DNA of 64,000 bases from Gymnopilus junonius (taxonomy: Eukaryota; Basidiomycota; Agaricomycetes; Agaricales; Galerinaceae). How positions within the stretch are numbered: position 1 is the first letter of the stretch; every line of letters begins with the position of its first letter. Below the pieces are notes generated by a model. It had not been told where the DNA came from. It ran no database searches and was given only the letters and a program-made list of their open reading frames with translations. The stretch spans positions 1 to 64,000 of the forward strand of contig JADNYJ010000061.1 in assembly GCA_015501075.1 (NCBI GenBank), written 5' to 3'. This document shows positions 30,219 to 42,598 of the stretch, piece after piece. Made by a program: the position numbers and the translations under genes.

Positions 30219-30622
30219 TTCAGCTTCAGGACTCGCAGTGGTCAGAGGATCTGGACGTTATACAAACTCGAGTATCCGGAAGCCTCAGCGAGCCGAATCG
30301 CGATTCCGATGACGCGTTCTGAAGAGGTCAGGTGACTAGCCCCTATTTCCTGGATACTAGGATAGTCAGTTTGACTTGTTACTTTACTTGTAATTCAACT
30401 ACGTATTACCTCAAGGCCATCTTTTCCATGTAGATTTTCCTCACATTTCAACCCCACATGTATGTTTCACCTGGTGTTCGGTATCTACTTCTTGCAAATC
30501 TCTGGAAGAGGTATCCAAGGGCATGAGAACAGGCGGCCTGTTCGGTATGCCGTGAGCACTTCAACATTCCAGCGTTTCTTATTCTTCATTCTCACCCTCG
30601 ACAAGCCACCTCATTTATACGA
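30219..30622. promoter_or_regulatory. divergent promoter interval
   Basis: About 400 bp between the chaperone start (minus) and the monooxygenase start (plus). Short open stretches upstream of 30623 do not splice onto the GGGIGG exon in frame. Nothing else seen. Confidence 0.35.
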
Positions 30623-32427
30623 TGCAAGGACGCGAAGGAAGCATTCGGATTGCTATTTGGTATGCTCAGTACAGCAAATATTTAGATCCCAGATTGCCAG
30701 TCTTAATTTCTACTTATCGGTAGCGGCGGAGGAATCGGTGGCTTGTGCTTAGCCGTATCACTGTCTAAGCATCCTCACCTTGATGTAAAGCTCTACGAAG
30801 CAGCAGGTCAATTCAGGGAGATCGGTGCTGGTGTGATGATCTGGTCCAGGACATGGCGCATTTTGGAGTCCATGGGATTGGCTAGTGAATTTTCTAAGAT
30901 TGCTCATGCTCCGCCAACGGGAACCCAAGGCAGGGCCCAGCTGTCGATCTGAGGGGTTCAGGCTCATGTTATTTGTTTCAGGAGTTGGATTTGATTTTCG
31001 AAGGTCCGACCAACCTGAGGAGGGTTTTAGATTCAAACTTGTGGAAATGCCATGCAAGTGCTCCCGTATTCTTACACAACTTCTGTGACTATATACTGAT
31101 CTTACATGGCAGATGGGGTGTGGTTTTTTCTGAACCGCAGGAGGTTTTTCTGACGCTTGCTGCGCTAGTGTATCCGCTTTCACCGTGCCCAGTTTCTTGA
31201 CGTCTTCGTGCATCACCTACCGACCGGAATTGCCCATTTTAGCAGGCACCTCGTGTCATATTCAAAAACGAACTCTGTGCCAGGCCCTATTTGCCTTACC
31301 TTTGCGGATGGAACTTCTGCGACATGCGACGTCCTCATTGGTGCTGATGGAATCAAGTCTATCATTCGTACGCAGATGTATCGCGAAGCGGCGGAGACGG
31401 AGCGAGATGCGAAGTTGTTGGAGTACATCCAACCCATCTGGACAGGGACCATGGCGTACAGAGGGCTAATACGTGTTCAGGACATTCCACGCGGAAGGAG
31501 TGGATCTCTTCACAGAACCATTGAGACCCCTATGATGGTACTGTATTTTATTCAACCTCTGTCAATTAAAGCTGATTTAGAAGGAAGTATTGTGGTAGAA
31601 GCAAGGTGATTTTCGGTTGCCAATGACAGCACAAAGATTAATTAGTATGTTCTCGTACTCCAGCACGTTGTCGGTTATTCGATATCCGAGGGCGACATTG
31701 TGAACGTTGTGACGTTCGCCTCTCAGCCAGAAAGGCACGGAGAAATTTATGAAGGAGAATGGGTTACTGAGTGTGAACAGAGGGAATTATTGGACTGTTA
31801 TGCCAGATGGGAGCCCGAGGTTGAACAACTCCTTAAAGTGGGATTGTCAAGCTTTCTCCAAAGGACACCACCTCATCTACCCCCAGTGTATAGAAAAGCC
31901 GACGCGGTGGGCGATACACCATCTTCGGCCTCTGCCATTCTACCACAAAGATGGCGTCGTCCTCATGGGTGACGCTGTATGTCCATTGCTCAATCGGCAG
32001 AAGGACCGTGTTGATTGAGAGTTCTTCAGGCTCATGCTATGTCTCCTCATCAAGGCGCCGGTGCCGGACAAGCAGTAGAGGTGAGCAGCCTCTGCTAACG
32101 TTCTGTTTACGCATGCATCCTTAAGTCACCCGTACATAACAGGATGCGTTTATACTTTCTCATCTGCTGGGTAAAGCCAAGAAAGAGAATCTATGTCGAT
32201 TCTTCGATGCGTATCAAGCATTACGGCTTCCAGCTGCTAACAGAGTCCTCACTGGGTCTTATGAATCGGGAATGATGTACGAGTTCAATGGCTCGTACAG
32301 TGATAACTATGCAAAGCTGGGTCCTGCTATCCATGCGCAATGGAATTGGATTGACGAGACTTCTTTAGAAAGTGATTTGGCGGCTGTTCTGAAATTAGCT
32401 ACTACACCCGCCAGGTCTGCGCTATGA
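30623..32427 (+). CDS. FAD-dependent aromatic monooxygenase (salicylate hydroxylase-like)
   Basis: Class A flavoprotein hydroxylase of roughly 440 residues that would hydroxylate an aromatic substrate using NAD(P)H and O2. The start MQGREGSIRIAI splices to CGGGIGGLCLAV, giving the GxGxxG dinucleotide fold. LIGADGIKS is the DG motif, and GVVLMGDAAHAMSPHQGAG is the FAD-ribityl GD motif, formed across an intron. The C-terminus reads TTPARSAL. Splicing is unusual: introns 30930-30981 and 31054-31112 begin with GC, and the conserved run MPYGCIRFHRAQFLD is obtained only if a 5-nt exon (31113-31117) lies between introns 31054-31112 and 31118-31168. Unspliced reading hits stops. Substrate is unknown; no biosynthetic partner is adjacent. 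Confidence 0.85.
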
Positions 32428-32612
32428 CTGAGGTTATGCTTTCAAATTTACATCGTAGGTCACTCTGATCAGATTATTTAACTAGAATAGATGTCGGTAC
32501 TACATCTTGACGGGTATTCCTACAGTAGTACATAATTCTACAAGTCCCGAGGATGAAATCACATCCTCTAAAAGTCCAAGTCCGTTTTAAAACGTTTTCA
32601 GGAAGAAAGTAT

Positions 32613-33507
32613 TTAGAGCTTGTTGCCAGCGTCATTCCCCGCAAATGAGTGTTGGTGAGTGTGTCCGAATGAGTTGGCAGTATCAGCGTATGGGTATTGG
32701 TAGGTCGGCTGGGATACCGGGAAAGCGTCATCGTGAACCTTAACCGGCTGATAAACGGGCCCTGATGGCTGGAAGACTTGCGATGCACGTTGCCTTTCTA
32801 CCCTTTGGGATTCAAGGCGCTTAAAATAGTAATATACAACATAACAAGCATCTGCATGAGGAACATGAGATATGGATCAAGAAATGCAGGAGAATGGGAA
32901 TACTGACATGCTTGAAGGACAATAGGGACAATGACAGATGTCAACAGAACGCCTTGATGGATACGCTTAAAGGCATCCAAGGAATTGCAGTAGGCAATCC
33001 GGTTTGAATCGCTCGAGCCGTTGATGCATTCTGCGAGCGTCTGATGGCGATTGCGGTAGAAGGTAGTGAGATACCAGATGCTACCACCAATTTCGACGAG
33101 AAGGATAGCACTGAGGAGAAGGAAGAACGCCTTTACGAGTCCGGTTTTCCTGGAGAAAGCGCCAAGGAGTCTATAATTCGAAAATTAGACAGGTAATCCA
33201 AGAGATGATATAATTCATCAGATACGAACCCAAGAAATGCGACCAGAGCGGCGGCCGAGTAGATGGCTGCCACAACAATAGCGGCAGTTTCATGGATTGA
33301 GTGACCGTAGCAACTGGATAGAAAGACATGGGCATGATGAGTGTTGTAAAATAAAAATAAAACCGTACAGTCAGATTGGTCTTTGTGAGCAAACCAGAGG
33401 GCCCACCAAAGGGATCCAGCAATCGCTCCGCAAAAGAGGAATTGTAAGAAAGAAATGACGACGACGCCTAGCCGCAGGGGGAGACAGCAGAGGAATTTAG
33501 CAGCCAT
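32613..33507 (-). CDS. four-helix membrane protein, unknown
   Basis: Resembles a family of conserved fungal tetraspan membrane proteins without assigned function. The start MAAKFLCCLPLRLGVVVISF has a Cys-rich cytosolic tip followed by span 1 (LQFLFCGAIAGSLWWALWF). Span 2 is AAIVVAAIYSAAALVAFLG. Span 3 is VKAFFLLLSAILLVEIGGSI. Span 4 is VLLTSVIVPIVLQACYACYV. Between spans 3 and 4 a loop has two Cys (ECINGSSDSNRIAYC) that could form a disulfide. The C-terminal tail is Gln/Pro/Tyr-rich, ending AGNDAGNKL. At least two introns are clear (near 33230-33170 and 32910-32850). The splice or read-through between spans 1 and 2 is ambiguous. It is divergent from the MAP kinase gene, about 215 bp apart. 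Confidence 0.65.
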
Positions 33508-33722
33508 CTGGAGAGAAAGGGACAAAGAAGGGCTTTACAGGCTGCGACAGAGACATTTTATAGGTGAAATCCAGAGGCTATGGTAGTTGGTAGTCTAAAA
33601 ATAGAACCAGATACTTATGGCGGTGTTCCGCGCTTTGCCTTGATCGTGATCGATCTGCAGTGCATGTACTTGATCGCTGCTATATCTTTCTATCTCTCTG
33701 CTACTCCCCTATCTCACTAATC

Positions 33723-35577
33723 ATGCAGAGGCATAGCTTCACCGCCCTTAATTCCACCTTTGTCGTCGACTCCGAGTACCAGTTTGTCAAGGAACTCGGT
33801 CAAGGCGCTTATGGATGCGTCGTAGCCGCCAGACACCGCCGCTCCGGGGAGGGCTGCGCTATCAAGAAAATCACCAACATCAACACCAAGGTGTGTCTAC
33901 ACAATCTGTCTGAAATCCTGCTCTCATGACATGTCTATAGCGTATACTTACTAAACGATGCCTGAGGGAGATCAGGTATGTTTTATCATCGCTCTCCATC
34001 TCCCACTCTGCCGACCAGATATACCTAGGCTCCTGCACCATTTCCGCGGTCATAAAAATGTATGTACGCGTCTTTAAACGCGATCTTGTATGATCTTGAA
34101 TCTTGTCTAGATTACCTGTCTCTACGACATGGACATTGTTTTCCAGCCCAACGGCAACTTTGATGAGGTTTATCTCTACGTGCGTTGCTCATCGCTGCTC
34201 GTTATTGCCCTCTGACGACCACCGAAATTCTAGGAAGAGCTCATGGAGGCTGATTTACACGCTATCGTGAGCTCTTCAATTTACTGCCGTCCATATGTAC
34301 TTCAGGGTTTACATTTATTTTGTTACTTCACCTTCTAGATTCGTTCTGGCCAGCCGCTGACAGATGCTCATTTCCAATCTTTCATCTATCAAACCCTCTG
34401 CGGCCTGAAATATATTCACTCGGCCAATGTCTTACACCGTGACCTTAAGCCCGGAAACCTTCTGGTGAACGCCGACTGCGAACTGAAGATCTGTGATTTC
34501 GGTCTTGCCAGAGGGTATACCCCAGGCGGCGGTACTTCCAAAGCTGCTGGCAACCAAGGATTTATGACTGAATACGTGGCGACTCGGTGGTATCGCGCCC
34601 CAGAGATCATGCTGAGCTTCGCGAACTACGTCGGTATTTCTTATGCCCAATCAATAATCGTTCTGATCAACTTTATCAGTCCACTGCAATCGATGTCTGG
34701 TCTGTTGGATGTATCCTTGCCGAGCTTCTCGGCGGAAAACCTATTTATAAAGGACGAGAGTAAGCAGTCTTCTTTCCAATCCAAGTGCGCACTCTCTAAA
34801 CATGTACGCGCTAGCTACGTCGACCAGCTCAACCAAATCCTACACTACCTTGGTACTCCCTCAGAGGATACTCTTCGTCGCGTAGGCTCTCCCCGTGTAC
34901 GTCTCTTTTCTCAGTGCGCCATAATTCATGCCCTGATCTCGAGAGCAGGCCCAAGACTATATTCGTTCTCTGCCAATCAAACCTCGTGTTCCATTTTCTA
35001 CTCTATTCCCGCAAGCGAATCCTTTGGCCATAGATCTTCTTTCGCAAATGCTCTGCTTCGACCCCGCTAAACGTATGAGTTGTGAACAGGCCTTGAACCA
35101 TCCCTACCTCCAGGTTTGGCACGATCCCGCTGACGAGCCTGTTTGCGATTCTGTAAGCGATTAACTTCCAGAGTTGTGAAAGACCTACTTATCCATTTTC
35201 AGAAATTCGATTTCTCCTTTGAGGAGGAAGATAGTATTGATGGCATGAAGAGATTGATCGTCGCCGAAGTAAACGCCTTCCGTGCAGAAGTCCGGGCCCA
35301 AGCAAGAGCAGCAGGTCAAATCCGTCGTCAAGAAAGGTTGGTATATCGCATTGTAGTTTTCACTGCATCTCACCTTTCCTTATTTTACAGTCTTCCTATC
35401 CCAACCAGAGACGAGATTTTAAGCTCTCCCGTGCAGGAATATGGTCCCCACCATGGCGCCACATCCGGATTTACAGCTCCTAACACCAACCAGAGGCCAC
35501 CGAGCCCAATCATGGACGATCCCAGTGAGGAACTAGAACGCGAGCTCGCAAGCACTCATTTGGGCGCCAAGAGATAA
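33723..35577 (+). CDS. MPK1: MAP kinase, cell-wall-integrity type (Slt2/Mpk1)
   Basis: Terminal kinase of the cell-wall-integrity pathway, phosphorylated by a MAPKK and acting on nuclear and cytosolic targets. About 415 residues after removal of ten or so introns of about 50 nt. It starts [20 protein letters not shown]. Motifs in order: glycine loop [15 protein letters not shown] lysine CAIKKI, catalytic loop [20 protein letters not shown], activation lip [18 protein letters not shown] with the TEY dual-phosphorylation site, and the MAPK insert. TEY separates it from the p38/Hog1 (TGY) class; the long tail after the common docking region and the overall match favour Slt2 over Fus3/Kss1. The C-terminal tail is Pro/Glu-rich, ending [11 protein letters not shown]. 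Confidence 0.93.
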
Positions 35578-35902
35578 AGTACGCCGCCTAGTCCTTACTA
35601 GGTGTTTCTATATACCAGACAATCTATCATTCAAGTATGCAAGAAGTTCAGTGTCAGATTGTTAATACCTATCGTGTACATTCCAGAGCATGTTTTATTA
35701 CCCGCTTTCGTTCTCGGCTTTCGTTTCGCTAGTCGTTTTTTCTGGGCTTTTGTACTGTAAAAAATGCTTGCCTTAAATCCCACAACACCCAACTGTCTGT
35801 TCGATTGGATTGCGAATATATTGATAAATTAAATTCTTACAGACAACCAAGTAGGCCTTCAACCCGTTGATCAGATCCAAGCGGTGTCCGTTGGAAAATA
35901 AA
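35578..35902. other. convergent intergenic region
   Basis: About 325 bp between the MAP kinase and TRP1 stops. It is T-rich around 35695-35760 with AT-rich 3' signals. No gene seen. Confidence 0.4.
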
Positions 35903-38614
35903 TTAAGCCTCTACACTTTCGCTTCCTTCTTCACTCTGCCCCTCCTCTAGCAAGCCTGATTCAACTGACGCGAAACCTTTGGCGTTGGCAATAAAAGCTT
36001 TCACCTTCTCCAAGTCTTTTCCGGAGCCATCTTCATTTTCAACACCGCCACTGACATCTACGGCCCAAGGCTGTACCTGCGCAATGGCTGCTGCTACGTT
36101 ATTTGATGTCAATCCACCTGCAAGGATGATTGGTAGAGGAAATGCAGATGGTTGTGCAGGAGCAGCGGCGCCGTTCTGATCCGGTGGGCCGTCTTGAGAA
36201 GAATTGTCTGCAGGTTCCGATGTATTTGGTTTCTGCGCTTCAGAGACATCTCCATCGGGTAGTCGAGCGCCTGTTTTAGCAGAAACTGTATTTGTAATGA
36301 TCTCTCCTCCCTCAACAACTCTCTTCGCCAATTCCCAATCAACGACTTTTCCAGACCCACCGCTGACTCCACTATCGTCGTCCCTTAAACTGTCTAAAAG
36401 GACAAATTGATGGTATCCTCCGCGAGTGATATTTTCGACTCCTTTGCCTGATTTTCCTACATGGAAGACACGGATAACAGGAACAGGGATATGCAAAGCC
36501 CGTTCGGTAGGTTCAGAGCCATGTAATTGAACAATGTCGAGTTGGACTTCGGATACAATTTGGAGGATTTCCCCCAGGGGCGCATCCTGGAACACACCAA
36601 CTAATAAAGGACGGGAACGGGAAAGTGACAAACGCACAGCGTGTTTCGTAAACCAAGGTGCGTTTTCACTGCCTTCAGATATCGAAGCTTCCTCATGAAT
36701 TGAAGAATCATAACGCAAGTTGCGAATCGCTTGAGAAATTTCCTTCCCGGTCTGTACACCAATTGCGCGCTTGGATTTTGGCACAAACATTAGGCCAAGG
36801 AAGTCAGCACCAGCAGCAGCGACGGCCAGAGCTTCGTCCTTGGAGCGGATACCACATATCTTGACCAGTGTCCGGCTAGACCGCCAGACTGGAGATTCGG
36901 AAGGAGATGGAGGGATGGAAATAGCTCGCGTACGAATGCAGCTGTGTCCTTAGCGCGCATCAAGCTCTCCCCTATTAGTACGGCACGGATACCTTCAGAC
37001 GCATAGCGCTTGACGTCCTCGGCAGAAGAAATTCCGCTCAATGCGCACAGAATCACATCTTTATTGGTGACCATGTCTCTCAATCGACTCGTTGTTCCCA
37101 TGTCCACATTGAAATCGTGTAGATTTCGGTTGTTCACTCCAACAACCTTCGCAGGAAGAGACAAGGCAATCTCCATTTCTTTTGCGTTATTCACTTCCAC
37201 AAGTGGTTCCATGCCCAGTTCAAGACTAAAGGCATACAGATCTTTGAGTAACGCTTCGGGAAGCATGCTGACGATCAACAGAATGGTATCAGCTCCCCAC
37301 AATCGGGCTTCCAATACTTGGTACCGGCTGAGAATGAAGTCTTTTCGAAGGATAGCAGGTCGATTGCGTAAGTGGGCAACGCTGAGACGCGCGTGTAGCA
37401 TATCTTGTAGTGAACCAAGGAACCATTTTGGTTCAGTTAGAACGGAAATAACATGCGCACCGGATAGCGCATAAGTTAAAGCCTGCTTTGCAGGGGATGT
37501 AGATATCGAGATATGGCCTTTCGATGGCGATGCCCTCTTGATTTCTGCGAAAAGTGCGGGTTGGCCGGGCGTTGTTTCTTTGATGCGCGATACAAATGGG
37601 ATAAGAGGAGGGGTAACGTTTAGCGACAGGAGGGTTTTTAAGTCAGCCAAAGTCGTCCCCGGTGTAGCTTGCGCGAGCGCAACGTCTGCTAGTCTTTGGG
37701 CATATATCTTCTCTAAAATAGAAGGGACTTTAGTTGTGGCTCCCGGCTTTGACGTGATCTCGTTGGGAAGAGCTTCAAATGGGAAAGGTGGAAGAGTTTT
37801 GTCGAAAACTCTGGCCTCGGGGTTCTCTTCCCATAGTCCTCCCCGAAGAGAAAGGAAGTTGCGGATGAGGTCGTTACCACCTTCGCTGAGAATACTTTCG
37901 GGGTGGTATTGGACTGCTTCTACGGTATATTTTCTGTGTCTTACTCCCATAATAACTCCAGACTCTTCTGTTGCTGATGTGATGGCCAACTCTGGCGGTA
38001 GGGTTGTAAGAGCAGCGCTTAGGGAGTGATATCGGATAGATTTGATGCCCTGAGGGATTCCCCTGAAACACCCGCGGTTATCGTGTCGTATACAACTGAC
38101 TTTTCCATGCATAATTTCTCCGGCGTATCTGCAAGAAAATCCCGTTAGCCTTCGGATGATAATTTGACAACAGAAGACGGTGAACAAAAGCAGGAGAAAT
38201 ATTTCGGCCTTTTGAAAGGCTTTGACTATTACAGCCTGCTCTGCATAACAGTAGGTCCGAATTGTACAGATAATGGAGAGTTACACACCCTATCTTTCCA
38301 CCATACAGATCCACGAGACATTCCAAACCCATACATACGCCAAGCACTGGAACTTTTCCTTGGAAATATTCGATAGCAGCTTTGGAAATTCCAGAATCAG
38401 TCTGAGGATGTCCTGGGCCTGGTGAAATAACAAGGAATTTTATATGAAGTTGAGGAAATAATGAAGGGGATATTGCATCATTTCGAATAACCGTAACATC
38501 CGCACCGTGCAAGCACAGCTGCTGATAGAGATTCCAGGTAAATGAATCGAAATTGTCGATCATGAGGACATCTAGCTGTCCGGTTAATTGTTTTGACAAA
38601 CTTTCTGAGGACAT
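35903..38614 (-). CDS. TRP1: trifunctional tryptophan biosynthesis protein (GATase-IGPS-PRAI)
   Basis: Fused cytosolic enzyme of about 850 residues. The N-terminal glutamine amidotransferase (anthranilate synthase component II) has MIDNFDSFTWNL, ISPGPGHP, the nucleophile loop GVCMGLEC with its Cys, and YHPES with the catalytic His; intron 38129-38288 splits GGKIGYAGEI. The middle indole-3-glycerol phosphate synthase has AEIKRASPSKG, ILRKDFI, VGVNNRNL and LIGESLMRA. The C-terminal phosphoribosylanthranilate isomerase has LVKICGIRSKDEA with its catalytic Cys, DIVQLHGSE, and IILAGGL, with a Ser/Pro/Gln-rich insertion before the last. The IGPS frame and the PRAI frame differ: the reading shifts by one base in the linker between about 36870 and 36930, and no ordinary intron repairs it without losing LVK. 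Either a sequence error, an unusual splice or a real break. Confidence 0.92.
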
Positions 38615-38829
38615 GACAACGTAAGTCAAGAAGGATCAACGCAAAAAGATGAGGGAAGGAAGCCAAGGTCAATAGCTCTTTCGTATCCTAATGCCCGAAT
38701 CATGACTTGATCGACCAATACTTCTGACCACGTGACATACAATTGATTATTGCTATACTAAAACAGTAAATCACCCCTTATGCTTCGACATAATGCTACC
38801 TGCCGCAATTTCCTCTCTCGGAGTTAATT

Positions 38830-41379
38830 TCAGCTGGAAGGAGACGGTTGCCTTCCCAAAAGGAATGAAATGGTGTTAAATGCAGCCCACGGAACAAATT
38901 CTGTTGATTTTATCCTCAATGGGATCGAACTACAGCATGTAATACTGGTAGATGACTTACGAGGTGTCATATGGCCGCTGAAGTAGAACTCAACATCTGT
39001 ATGGCATTGAGGAAGAATAAGAATTAACGCCAAGTTTGTCAATTGAGTACTTACAGGTAAGTTTGCGCTCAGTGTGCGTATTTCCATAGACACCCATATT
39101 CTTTACCGTGAAAGTTTCGTTTTCAATGGGCGTCTGGAAGCCCTGGGCGCCTCCCCAGGTCATGTTCCTAAACACCCTGCATCAGATACTTAATCTAGGG
39201 GTATCGATTTCTTACTGGATTGCAATTCGCGTTCCCTCAGCAACTAAAATAAAGTCCTGGAATATCACCGGCTTGTCAAAAAATGCCCTTCGGCACTTCA
39301 TCGATCTTAGCTTACCGCAAGTCCATGCGCAATGACCGTACGAATAGATTTATCGATGACGTTAGGCAGAATGCTCAAGGTCGATGGAATAGAGGTGTCG
39401 GAGCCTGGTGCCCCAGTGGTTGCGTTGATATAGACGTCGGTGTTAGTGCAGCTAGTCCACGTTATATGAGGAGCATGAATTGCATCTTGGACCTGTTTCG
39501 ATATCAGACAAGAGATGACGTATAAACGTTAGGACTTACGTCCGTCCTACGTGAATGATAGATATATCAATCAGAGAGAGTCCCACGAATGGCCATTGAC
39601 AAAGTGCTCACCTATTGAAGTAGATAAACTCCTGAGTAGAACGAGGGAATCCGAGAACACTCCCTTTGTGAGTGGTTCAATGGTTATACGGCATACAACT
39701 CAAAAGCAAAGTTGTCTGGGCTCACATAGGTTTGGGAATGTATCAGATACTCTAGTGAGGTTCAGTACTGCGATAACGGGATGCCACGATAGGATAAACA
39801 AACCGATAGACATCAAAAACCGGATTGAGACTATTTGATAAGATTAGTTCCGTTTTCAACAATGCGTCAACAGCTTACACGCCAACAGCTCGTTGGATAG
39901 GGCTATGGATTCGGCAGTCTCTTGTGACGGAGAAGGTACCATTCGTGCCAACAAGTGGAAGTTGACCAGCAGGTGGGTATGTAACAAATTTGTCGAGGTA
40001 GTCGGTATATCCGCAAGAGTCAGAAATTTGTTGAAGTTCTGCCCAGAAAGAACTGTTGAAAGGGAATAGATTCCTGTTGGCCTACATCGAATCAAGTAGG
40101 AGGAGTTAGGCTAAGAGGGCAATAAGTACCTGTGCAAAGCGCAACGCGGGGATTTCTTGTTGGACGACGCCGTAGGAAAGAGATGGGTCAGCGATCCAGA
40201 TCCCCTTTAGGGACAATTCCAAGCCTGGATGTTCATAAATCCAGTTGGCTATGTATGGGACGTCTCAAGATATGTTACTGAGTTGCGCGTCCTTTTACTG
40301 ATCTATGAACAGGCCAGCTTACAGAATCCGGCATACTTGAAGTATCACGTCAGGAAAATGTCGGACTTTTAAATCAAATGGACGGCTCACGCTTTCTCCG
40401 GTGACCCAAAGATTATTGCCTTTGAGCTCGCTGAATACTTCCAAGAATTGCTGAAGGAAACCCATCACCTGAGCAGCGAGCTCGTCGTCGTTGGAAATAT
40501 TTGGAGCGCCTTGGCTGAATCCGGTCTATGCAATAAACTTAACCATCACGTCCCACAGATGGCAAGCTCGACCTTACCCCAACTGGTTGTTCAACCCATA
40601 ATACGTGAGACAAGTTGGTCCAAGACCACGGGTTTCTGAGGATTTGAGTAAGCAACCAATAACCATCTGCTAGTACTAATGGGCTAGTATTACGGAGTGG
40701 GAGCAGATTGACCCCAAGACCAAGCTAGAGAAATCAACATTGTTATGGTCTCCGTCACCCTGGTCAAAGCAGATGGACTCACATATAGGACCATTCTCCT
40801 GCAAGAACCCTTCCAAAGAAGAACATCCAGGTCCACCTAGTTAGTTTGTGTGAGTAATAGAACATGGTAGGTAGTAAAGCAATTCAAAGTCACCATTGGT
40901 CCAGAATATGAGATCTTTCGTATCGGTAGGATTGTTGGCTGGCCAGAACCTACAACAGCAGTTAAGACCTCCTTAGCGGGCGGGTATTGAGCTCACCAAA
41001 AGAATAATTTTCTTGTTTCGTTTTCAGCCCCTGAAATCGGCATCAGACCAGACCACGAAGGTCCTGCATCGAATTCCACTTGAACAGACGATTTAAGTGT
41101 ATAGAATGACGAAAGTGACACGAAAGTATATTCACCATCAGGTATTTTCGTGCCATCCACGAAGAACTTCTTTGCTGCAGGATTCTTGAATGTAATTGTA
41201 GAATCTCTAGCAGGGATGCCAGGTGGCGACTTGGCAGTGCTCATCATATTGTTCAATCGGACCATTTGTTCTTGCTGAATGGCAATGGAATCTTGCATGC
41301 CACTCATCTGCGCATTCGCGCACCATGGAGTACAAAAAGATGCAGAGAGAGCCAACAAAGTAGTAAGCCAGAGAAACAT
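38830..41379 (-). CDS. secreted serine carboxypeptidase (S10 family)
   Basis: Removes C-terminal residues from peptides, in vacuole or outside the cell. The start MFLWLTTLLALSASFCTPWC is a signal peptide with cleavage likely after ANA. After several introns come FWTNGGPGCSSLEGFLQENG (substrate-binding GGPGCSS) and VTGESYAGF, whose catalytic Ser codon lies beside an intron (GES before it, YAGF after). The acidic member is likely in AHGLADFILVAEG, followed by IQNMTWGGAQGF. The catalytic His is in FSGHMTPQFVPWAAF, again formed across an intron. The protein ends SFLLGRQPSPSS. There are more than ten introns, and the middle of the gene (about 39500-40300) is read with less certainty. It is distinct from Kex1 carboxypeptidases, which carry a C-terminal membrane anchor; none is visible here. 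Confidence 0.88.
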
Positions 41380-42598
41380 CTTGATACTATGTCAAGCGGG
41401 TTAGCGAGAAGTAGTGAAAACGCCAAAGATTTATAGCAGAGGGCGGAGACATGCTACTAATTTTAGTTTTCTACCATTTGCTATGACTCTGGCCACAGGA
41501 AGATAAGGACGCGAAGACCTATCACATGAGCCTTGCCGTCTGCATATTCTGCACTTCCTTTCATCGTGCCATAAAATTGTTCGAGAGAAGCGGTCACCTC
41601 CGAGGGAGACAGCAGCATCACTAGGACAGCCGATCAGAACTGTCGACCAATCGTATCGAGACGAGATTGCGTTTGAAAGAGTCCATAGTTTGCAAAATAA
41701 GTCTAGCAATCCATATGGTGCAGCAGTATTTCGAAGGGCCATAGCTGGCTTGCGTTTGGAAGGCGAATCGAGCGAGATTCGAACTACACAAAGGAACAGG
41801 AGCATCGAACCGCGACTTTGTTTTCTTGCCCCAAACGACAACCGGATAGCTCAACTCTGGCAATCTTGAGGGGAAAACTATTCCCACTTGTGTTTCCATT
41901 TGGCGTGGATGCTTGGCGCAGGAAGCAAGGATACGGGACATATCATAATTTTAGAATGAGCACCATGAGGGTATGGAAAAGCATCCTTGGATGCAATCCA
42001 AGGGCATAGACTGCTCTGTGCCGCCCATTGTCCGCTTGCTCCACACATGATGGCAACCTACGGACCGCCGGGTTCAGACAGAAACAAAAAAAGATGAAAA
42101 GACAGCTTCGAAGACGTCGTGCATATGTAACAGGCAACATTTTCGAATTCAAACAGTCCGAATGAGGTGAATGACTGCAAGTTATGCGTGTAACTTGCCT
42201 TATCGCTAGTGCGATCCCCCACGTCGATTTCTTACAAGGACTTTCGAGATAGGACAAAAGTGAGCAGCTCTGTTCGTGACGAGTGACCCATGAGCTTCAA
42301 GAAGTTGTGAGGCAAAAAGTTGGAAGGAGACTCGGAGGATTCGACTTTTGCAGGTGTGATTGGCGTGAGTAAATACTCCCCAAAATGGCTCTCCCAGAAT
42401 GACTGGCGTCGTCAGTCGTGACGATCTTTACATCCTGTTTCCCCGCACTGTTCGCATCGCCCACGATAGGGTTCTGCACATCGCAGAGGCGGTGAATGCC
42501 ACCACCCGTCGGTTCTTCATCTTGGTGTTTCTGAAGTAATTGCGACGGTGTATTTACTACAGCCAAGGCCTTCAGACTGCTTATTCGATTGCGAGGAC
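41380..42598. other. intergenic, no gene called
   Basis: 1.2 kb between divergent carboxypeptidase and TMEM184-like starts. Minus-strand open stretches at about 41431-41941 and 41943-42257 lack domains and natural composition. A short ATTCGAA stretch near 41779 recalls a tRNA T loop, but its stem does not pair. The interval presumably holds both promoters. Confidence 0.4.

Noticed and set aside
41762..41795. tRNA-like T loop (ATTCGAA context) on the minus strand
   Set aside because: The flanking stem bases do not pair and no D-arm or acceptor stem lies at the right distance.
41431..42257. Minus-strand frames upstream of the carboxypeptidase
   Set aside because: Low-quality composition, no domains and no consistent splicing.
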